Assembly (NCBI RefSeq): GCF_028613635.1
Contig: NZ_JAQRMY010000002.1
Span: forward strand, 868,001-932,000
DNA length: 64,000 nt
From: Devosia sp. ZB163
Lineage (GTDB): Bacteria; Pseudomonadota; Alphaproteobacteria; Rhizobiales; Devosiaceae
Reading direction: 5' to 3'
Under the pieces are notes generated by a model. It was not told the DNA's origin, did not search any database, and saw only the letters and a list, made by a program, of their open reading frames with translations. The translations under genes were made by a program, and so were the position numbers. Of this stretch, positions 58,969-64,000 are shown piece after piece. Position 1 is the stretch's first letter, and every line of letters begins with the position of its first letter.

Positions 58969-60417
58969 ATGCAGTCCGACGTCACGAGCTTCGCTTCGCT
59001 CGCCCCCGCCTATCCCGAGCTCCTGATGGCCGTTGGAGCGGTCGTGGTGCTGCTGCTGGCCCTGTTCTGGAAGAACGTGCGCCCCGGCGTCATCGCGGTC
59101 GTCGCGATCGTCCTGCTGCTCGCCACCCTGGCGGTCCTTGTGCTGCAGCCGGCTTCGGGCGTGCTGTTCAACGGCATCGTCATCGTCGATGGCTTCGCTC
59201 GCTACATGAAGGCGCTCGTCCTCGGCGCCGCTGCGGCAACCGTGATGATCTCGCTGTCGAACAGCAAGGAGCACGGCATCGACAAGTTCGAGTACTCGGT
59301 GCTCGTACTGCTCGCGACGCTCGGCATGATGATCATGGTCTCGGCCAATGATCTCATGAGCCTCTACATCGGCCTCGAACTGCAGAGCCTTGCGCTCTAC
59401 GTCGTCGCCGCCATGAAGCGCGAGGACCCACGGGCAGCGGAAGCCGGCATCAAGTACTTCGTGCTCGGTGCGCTGAGCTCGGGCATGCTGCTTTACGGCG
59501 CCTCCCTGGTCTACGGCTTCACCGGCACGACCCAGCTCGACCAGATCGTCGCCGCCATCACGCTCGAGACCCGCTCGATCGGGCTGATCTTCGGCATGGT
59601 GTTCCTCCTCGCCGGTATTGCCTTCAAGATTTCGGCCGTGCCGTTCCACATGTGGACGCCGGACGTCTACGAGGGCGCGCCAACCCCGGTCACCGCCTTC
59701 TTCGCGGCCGCCCCGAAGGTCGCCGCCATGGCGCTCTTCATTCGCGTGACGACGGTAAGCTTTGGTCCGATCACCAAGGACTGGCAGCAGATCGTCATCT
59801 TCCTCTCGATCGCGTCGATGGTGCTCGCCTCGTTCGCTGCCATCGGGCAGGACAACCTCAAGCGCCTCCTCGCCTATTCGTCGATCGGCCATGTCGGCTT
59901 CGCCCTGGTGGGGCTCTCGGCCGGTACGGCAGTGGGTGTCGAAGGCGTTGCCGTCTACATGGCGATCTACGTCGCCATGACCGTCGGCATCTTCGCCTGC
60001 GTGCTCGCGCTGAGGACCGAGGATGGCCGTCCGGTCGAGACGATCACGGCACTGGCGGGGCTCGCCCAGCGCAAGCCCTTCGTCGCCGCAATCATCGCGA
60101 TCCTGATGTTCTCGCTGATCGGCCTGCCGCCGCTGGCCGGGTTCTTCGCCAAGTGGCAGGTGTTCCTCGCCGCGGTGGAGCAGAACCTCTTCGTCCTTGC
60201 GGTGATCGGCGTCCTCGCCTCCGCGGTGAGCGCGTTCTATTACTTGCGCATCATCAAGGTGATGTACTTCGACGAGCCGGTGGCCAAGTTCGCCGCCGTG
60301 CCCGGCGAGCTCACTGCCGTGATGGCCGGTGTCGGCTTCCTTATCGTCACCTATTTCTTCACGGTGGCCCGGCCGCTGACCGACGCCGCCCACGCCGCGG
60401 CCGGAAGCCTGTTCTAG
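58969..60417 (+). CDS. nuoN: NuoN, proton-pumping antiporter-like subunit
   Basis: 482 aa, about 14 helices; last nuo gene. Conserved YIGLELQSLALYVVAAMKR, FHMWTPDVYEGAPTPVTAFF and AYSSIGHVGFALVG. The stop overlaps the GTG start of birA by one base, so birA is in the same transcript. Confidence 0.97.
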   Translation: MQSDVTSFASLAPAYPELLMAVGAVVVLLLALFWKNVRPGVIAVVAIVLLLATLAVLVLQPASGVLFNGIVIVDGFARYMKALVLGAAAATVMISLSNSKEHGIDKFEYSVLVLLATLGMMIMVSANDLMSLYIGLELQSLALYVVAAMKREDPRAAEAGIKYFVLGALSSGMLLYGASLVYGFTGTTQLDQIVAAITLETRSIGLIFGMVFLLAGIAFKISAVPFHMWTPDVYEGAPTPVTAFFAAAPKVAAMALFIRVTTVSFGPITKDWQQIVIFLSIASMVLASFAAIGQDNLKRLLAYSSIGHVGFALVGLSAGTAVGVEGVAVYMAIYVAMTVGIFACVLALRTEDGRPVETITALAGLAQRKPFVAAIIAILMFSLIGLPPLAGFFAKWQVFLAAVEQNLFVLAVIGVLASAVSAFYYLRIIKVMYFDEPVAKFAAVPGELTAVMAGVGFLIVTYFFTVARPLTDAAHAAAGSLF

Positions 60418-61241
60418 TGGCCAACTTCTGGCTCGGGCCGAAGGCAACATCACGCGGTTACCGCCTCCACGGCTTCGATAGCGTTGGCTCCACCTCGAAC
60501 GAGGCGGCCAACGCTGCCCAGTCCGGGGATGTCGGCGATGTCTGGTTCTGCGCATTGCAGCAGACGGCCGGACGGGGCCGCCGCGGCCGCCACTGGGCGA
60601 CCGCCCATGGCAACATGGCGGCAAGCCTGCTGATCGTGCCTGAAGCCGATCCGGCGATCTCGGCCACGCTCGGCTTCGTTGCCGGCGTTGCGCTCAACCG
60701 CGCGCTCGCCACCGTGGTCCCCGAAGCGCAGCTCAAGACCGGCATCGACGGGGCGGATACCGCCAACGGCAGGATTGCGCTCAAGTGGCCCAATGACGTC
60801 CTCGCGGACGGCGCCAAGCTCGCCGGCATCCTGCTCGAGGCACAGAAGCGCCCGGATGGCGGCATGGCCGTCGTCATCGGCTTCGGCGTCAACGTCGTCG
60901 CCGCCCCGGAAGGCCTGCCGTACCCGGCCACCTGCCTGCGCGACCTCGGCCTCGATACCAGCGCCGAGACTGTTTTCGGGGCGCTGTCCGACGCCTGGGT
61001 CGACGCGGTTGAAACATGGGATCGGGGCAGGGGCGTCAGCTCTATCCTCGAACAGTGGCGTCATGCCGCAGCGGGAATCGGCGCAGAAGTGGCAGTGAAC
61101 CGCGATGGCGACGTGGTGCGCGGCATCTTCGAAACCATCGACGAAGCCGGACGCTTGATCGTCCGCGCCAACGACAATAGCCGCATCGCCATTACCGCCG
61201 GCGACGTTCATTTTGGTACAACTGCGAGCGTCAGGAGCTGA
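60417..61241 (+). CDS. birA: BirA, biotin protein ligase
   Basis: Attaches biotin to acyl-CoA carboxylase carrier proteins. 274 aa, with no N-terminal DNA-binding domain, so a catalytic-only ligase without repressor function. GRGRRGRHWATAHGNMAASL is the biotinyl-AMP loop, and KWPNDVLADGAKLAGILLE holds the catalytic Lys. Start GTG 60417 overlapping the nuoN stop. Placement directly after nuoN is common in Hyphomicrobiales. Confidence 0.95.
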   Translation: MANFWLGPKATSRGYRLHGFDSVGSTSNEAANAAQSGDVGDVWFCALQQTAGRGRRGRHWATAHGNMAASLLIVPEADPAISATLGFVAGVALNRALATVVPEAQLKTGIDGADTANGRIALKWPNDVLADGAKLAGILLEAQKRPDGGMAVVIGFGVNVVAAPEGLPYPATCLRDLGLDTSAETVFGALSDAWVDAVETWDRGRGVSSILEQWRHAAAGIGAEVAVNRDGDVVRGIFETIDEAGRLIVRANDNSRIAITAGDVHFGTTASVRS

Positions 61242-61243
61242 CC

Positions 61244-62923
61244 ATGGCCAAACCAGGACTCGACGAACTGGTCTTCGTGCCGCTTGGCGGCGTCGGCGAG
61301 ATCGGCATGAACATGGCTGCGTACGGCTTCGGCCCGGCGCGCAGCCGCAAATGGATCGTCGTCGATTGCGGCGTTACCTTCGCCGGCCCCCAGGAGCCGG
61401 GCGTCGAGCTGATCCTGCCGGATCCCGCCTTCCTCGAGGAGAACGCCGACGACATCCTGGCGCTGATCCTCACGCACAGCCACGAAGACCACTACGGTGC
61501 GGTGCTCGACCTGTGGCCGGCCTTCGATCGACCGGTCTATGCCACCGATTTCACGACATTGATGCTGAGCGCCAAGCGCGAGTCCGAGGGCATCGTCGAG
61601 AGCGTCGACGTGAAGCGCATGGTGGTCGGCAAGCCCTTTGCCGTCGGGCCGTTCACCATCGAGGCCATCAACGTCACGCACTCCATTCCCGAAAGCTGCG
61701 CGCTGCTGATCACGACTTCGGCCGGCCGCGTCATCCATACCGGCGACTGGAAGCTCGATCCGCATCCGGTGGGCGGGGCTCCGACCGACCTCGCGCGCTT
61801 TGCGAAGATCGGCGAGGACCGTTCGGGCCCGATCGCGCTCATCTGCGACTCCACCAACGCCATGAAGGACGGCACCAGCCCGTCCGAAGACGAGGTCGCT
61901 TCAACGCTGGAAGCGCTCATCGCCGAGGCGCCGCATCGCGTCGCCATAACCACCTTCGCCTCCAATGTCGGCCGCGTGATCTCGGTTGCACGGGCCGCGC
62001 AAAAGGCCGGTCGCAAGGTGGTGATGTCGGGCAGGGCGCTCCACCGCATCACGGGCATCGCGCGCGAACTCGGCATGCTCGAGGGGATCGAGCCTTTCCT
62101 CGATCAGAACGAGTACAAGACGCTGCCGCGCAAGGATGTCGTGCTGCTCTGCACCGGCAGCCAGGGCGAGGCCCGCGCCGCCATCGCGCGCATCGCCCGC
62201 GAGGAGCATCCCGAGATCTCGCTCAATGCCGGCGACCGCATGATCTTCTCGTCCTGGGCCATCCCGGGCAACGAGCGCGAAGTCATCGACATCCAGAACC
62301 TGCTGATCGATCGCGGTATCGAAGTCATCACCCGCGACCATGCCATGGTCCACACCACCGGCCATCCGCGTCGCGAGGAGCTCAAGCAGCTCTATGACCT
62401 GGTGAAGCCGGATGTCCTGGTGCCTGTTCATGGCGAGGCCGCCCATCTCGAGGCCCACGCGCTGCTCGGCCGCCAGCACGGCATCGACACGGTCGTTCAT
62501 GCCCGCAACGGCGACATGGTCCGCCTGTTCCCGGAAACGACCCAGTTCCCCGGCGAAGTCCGCGTCGGCCAGCTCTATCTCGATGGCAACGTGCTCTGCA
62601 CGCCCGAGGAGAGCGGTGTGAAGGGCCGCCGCCGGCTGAGCTTTGGTGGCCACATCGTCGTCAGCCTCTGCGTGAACTCGAGCGGGCAGATCATGGCCGG
62701 GCCGGAACTCGTCATCGAGGGCCTGCCGGATGTCGAGGACGACGAGGAGTCGCTGCCCGACGTAGTGCGGCGCGCCGTCACCGGCACGCTGAAGTCGATC
62801 CCGCCCAAGCGCCGGAGCGACTCCGAGATGGTGAACAACGCGCTTCATCGTGCAGTGCGCAGCGAGGTCACGTCCTACTGGGGCCGCAAACCTAACGTAA
62901 CCATCTTCGTCCACCGCGTCTGA
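61244..62923 (+). CDS. rnj: Ribonuclease J
   Basis: 5'-3' exo- and endoribonuclease, 559 aa. The metallo-beta-lactamase site is LTHSHEDHYGAV, further ligands lie in HTGDWK and CDSTNAM, and the beta-CASP domain and VPVHGEAAHLEAHA block follow. RNase J acts in rRNA and mRNA maturation in alphaproteobacteria. It starts 2 bases after birA, so it is co-transcribed with it. Confidence 0.96.
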   Translation: MAKPGLDELVFVPLGGVGEIGMNMAAYGFGPARSRKWIVVDCGVTFAGPQEPGVELILPDPAFLEENADDILALILTHSHEDHYGAVLDLWPAFDRPVYATDFTTLMLSAKRESEGIVESVDVKRMVVGKPFAVGPFTIEAINVTHSIPESCALLITTSAGRVIHTGDWKLDPHPVGGAPTDLARFAKIGEDRSGPIALICDSTNAMKDGTSPSEDEVASTLEALIAEAPHRVAITTFASNVGRVISVARAAQKAGRKVVMSGRALHRITGIARELGMLEGIEPFLDQNEYKTLPRKDVVLLCTGSQGEARAAIARIAREEHPEISLNAGDRMIFSSWAIPGNEREVIDIQNLLIDRGIEVITRDHAMVHTTGHPRREELKQLYDLVKPDVLVPVHGEAAHLEAHALLGRQHGIDTVVHARNGDMVRLFPETTQFPGEVRVGQLYLDGNVLCTPEESGVKGRRRLSFGGHIVVSLCVNSSGQIMAGPELVIEGLPDVEDDEESLPDVVRRAVTGTLKSIPPKRRSDSEMVNNALHRAVRSEVTSYWGRKPNVTIFVHRV

Positions 62924-62932
62924 GTTGGGGCC

Positions 62933-63181
62933 ATGCAAGTCGGTACCTACATCGCCATCTACTTCATCGTCTGGTGGCTCTGCCTCTTCGTCGTCCTGCC
63001 CTTCAAGGTCCGCAACCAGATCGACGAGGGCAAGTGGCAGGAAGGTACCGAGCGCGGCGCCCCGGCCGGGGTCTTCCGCTTCTGGCCCAAGCTGCTGATC
63101 ACCACGGTGCTTGCCGCCGTGGTCACCGCGCTGCTGCTCTGGCTGCTGAGCAACCCGGCACTGCAGGAATACTGGCGCTAG
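62933..63181 (+). CDS. DUF1467 family membrane protein
   Basis: 82 aa with two membrane helices (YIAIYFIVWWLCLFVVLPFK and LLITTVLAAVVTALLLWLL) joined by a charged loop. Typical DUF1467 layout; role unknown. 9 bases after rnj, likely last gene of the nuo-birA-rnj transcript. Confidence 0.9.
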   Translation: MQVGTYIAIYFIVWWLCLFVVLPFKVRNQIDEGKWQEGTERGAPAGVFRFWPKLLITTVLAAVVTALLLWLLSNPALQEYWR

Positions 63182-63211
63182 TCAGCCCGTTATGTCGGGA
63201 GCGGTCCGCAA

Positions 63212-63532
63212 TCACCGCGCCCGCTTGGCCACCGCATGCGCGTGCGCCATCTCCAGCGCGGCGCGCAGTTCAGCTTCATCGGCCCGATCCAGTTCGACGG
63301 TGGTCCACCCCTGCCGGCCCCAGGCATTGTCGATACGGTGGAAGACCTCGGGCGCCATCATCGTCTTGAACTCCTGCTCGTCGGGCGTGAGCTTGAGGTT
63401 CGCGCTGACACCGTCCGCCGCAAGCGTGGCGTAGATGCGGACAACCTTGAAGGCGTGACGGTCGAAATGCGGCGCCTCGGTCGTGCCGGCGAGTGAGAGT
63501 GCAATTGCCCTGAACTCAGAACTATTTGTCAT
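63212..63532 (-). CDS. MmcQ/YjbR family protein
   Basis: 106 aa from ATG 63532. Family pattern: AIALSLAGTTEAPHFDRHAF at the start, then a KLTPDEQEFKTMMAP block and GWTTVELDRADEAEL. The fold is a double-wing DNA-binding type, but DNA binding has not been shown for most members. An in-frame upstream GTG (63616) would read through a terminator hairpin and is rejected. Convergent with DUF1467. Confidence 0.9.
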   Translation of the reverse strand: MTNSSEFRAIALSLAGTTEAPHFDRHAFKVVRIYATLAADGVSANLKLTPDEQEFKTMMAPEVFHRIDNAWGRQGWTTVELDRADEAELRAALEMAHAHAVAKRAR

Positions 63533-63550
63533 CGTTTCTTCACCCGCAAA

Positions 63551-63579
63551 TGAAAAAAGCAGGGCCAAGGGCCCTGCTT
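63551..63579 (-). terminator. Terminator on the minus strand before mmcQ
   Basis: AAGCAGGGCC / GGCCCTGCTT (63557-63566 and 63570-63579), 3-base loop, followed on the minus strand by TTTTTTCATTT. It ends just 19 bases before the MmcQ start, so it terminates something transcribed from further upstream: a small RNA or a regulated leader. Confidence 0.8.
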
Positions 63580-63749
63580 GATGAGTTTCTCGACAATACG
63601 CTGGTCTTAGGCACACGGTTAGGTGGCTGCCAACGCTCCTCCCTTGACGTTGTCGACGTCCGGCAACTTGCGGTTGCCTGTGTTCTTATGGCGTCGGAAA
63701 CTAACAACAGTTTCTGAGGCTGCCAAGCGGATTCTGCATGGCAGGCCTC
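63551..63749 (-). ncRNA. Candidate structured RNA (hairpin array) upstream of mmcQ
   Basis: Reading the minus strand from about 63750 down, several perfect or near-perfect hairpins follow one another: 63716-63749 (10 bp with one bulge), 63697-63714 (GAAACT/AGTTTC), 63662-63678 (GGCAAC/GTTGCC), 63646-63660 (GACGT/ACGTC), then the T-tailed terminator at 63579-63551. The stretch 63533-63918 has no protein gene I can support. It may be an independent small RNA or a leader with attenuation for mmcQ. The 6S RNA family was considered but I cannot confirm it. Confidence 0.45.
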
Positions 63750-63918
63750 GCAATCTTGCATAGTATTCAAGTCATCAATTGGTAGCGCCCCAGGGCTGCG
63801 CAAAAGCGCCGCAGAGCCAAGCGTTTGCCTAAGTTTCGCGCGCTTTTGCGGGCTCCACTTTGCCGCGCTTTGCGCTATAGGGATCGCAATCCGAATCCGG
63901 CGCCATCGAGGACCGTCC

Positions 63919-64000
63919 ATGCGTTTGAGCCGCTACTTCCTGCCCCTCCTGAAGGAGACGCCGAAAGAAGCTGAGATCGTCTCGCACCAGCTGATGCTGC
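63919..64000 (+). CDS. proS: ProS, prolyl-tRNA synthetase (3' end cut by window)
   Basis: Charges tRNA-Pro with proline. Only the first 27 codons are in the window: ATG 63919 and a product beginning [20 protein letters not shown], then VSHQLMLR-like residues at the edge. This is the standard start of alphaproteobacterial ProS (SRYFLPxLKExPxEAxIxSHxLML). Confidence 0.9.
   Translation, partial: MRLSRYFLPLLKETPKEAEIVSHQLML

Noticed and set aside
57544-60624. Open minus-strand frame of 1026 codons opposite nuoM, nuoN and birA
   Set aside because: Same reason: antisense to conserved genes, no recognisable domain.
63533-63616. Upstream GTG start that would lengthen the MmcQ protein by 28 residues
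   Set aside because: The added part would be translated through a perfect terminator hairpin and T-run; ATG 63532 fits the family start.
63600-63660. SAH riboswitch
   Set aside because: The minus strand has GAGGAGCGTTG, like the start of that riboswitch, but the matching 3' elements are absent.

Overview
The window is a chromosomal segment of a GC-rich alphaproteobacterium of the order Hyphomicrobiales (Rhizobiales). The evidence is gene content and order: a suf operon with sufT and a sufA-like gene, tig next to a tRNA-Leu, a glnB-glnA pair with a sigma54-type promoter, clpP-clpX with lon and hupB close by, a tRNA-Val, and a complete 14-gene nuo operon followed by birA, RNase J, a DUF1467 gene and proS. 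A Devosia-like genus would fit, but that is inference. I see no plasmid, phage or insertion-sequence machinery and no CRISPR array.

Layout. 1-6509: Fe-S cluster assembly operon (sufB, two cupin genes, sufC, sufD, sufS, sufT, sufA-like), cut at the left edge inside sufB. 6667-13750: aroA, then on the minus strand a diguanylate cyclase, an RhlE-type DEAD-box helicase, a Tat-exported phosphoesterase and parE. 13751-15620: an accessory stretch with two small exported proteins, paired 11-bp tandem repeats, two good terminators and about 570 bases with no convincing gene. 15621-22472: an ABC-F ATPase, two tandem PilZ-type genes, a LysE exporter coupled to a DUF808 protein, a DUF4432 protein and a spermidine-synthase-like protein. 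22525-28363: nitrogen control (glnA, glnB), tRNA-Leu, trigger factor, a GYD protein and the NAD(P)H-hydrate repair enzyme. 28445-30082: a cytochrome P450 that apparently starts at AUU, and a small unknown protein. 30260-42201: clpP, clpX, patatin, Rsm22-like, cysK-like, a divergent pair of citrate-synthase-family genes (one fused to a DNA-binding domain), lon, an MFS exporter and hupB. 42356-45446: tRNA-Val, an FAD oxidoreductase, tRNA-Asp, a small unknown ORF and an outer-membrane beta-barrel protein. 45720-63181: nuoA to nuoN, birA, rnj and DUF1467. 63212-64000: an MmcQ/YjbR gene on the minus strand preceded by a run of perfect hairpins and a terminator (candidate RNA), then the start of proS.

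How the parts connect. The suf genes supply the Fe-S clusters that NuoB, E, F, G and I need, so both ends of the window bear on respiration. ClpP, ClpX, Lon and trigger factor form the protein-quality set; lon, and more weakly clpP, have RpoH-like promoters. glnB and glnA are the nitrogen sensor and its target enzyme. The diguanylate cyclase and the two PilZ proteins suggest c-di-GMP output near 7.9-18.8 kb.

The parts most worth a second look are the two cupins inside the suf operon, the citrate synthase fused to a helix-turn-helix domain with a dyad-rich divergent promoter, the P450 with its probable AUU start, the hairpin array before mmcQ, the tandem repeats upstream of the small exported proteins, and the start-codon hairpin of the DEAD-box helicase gene.
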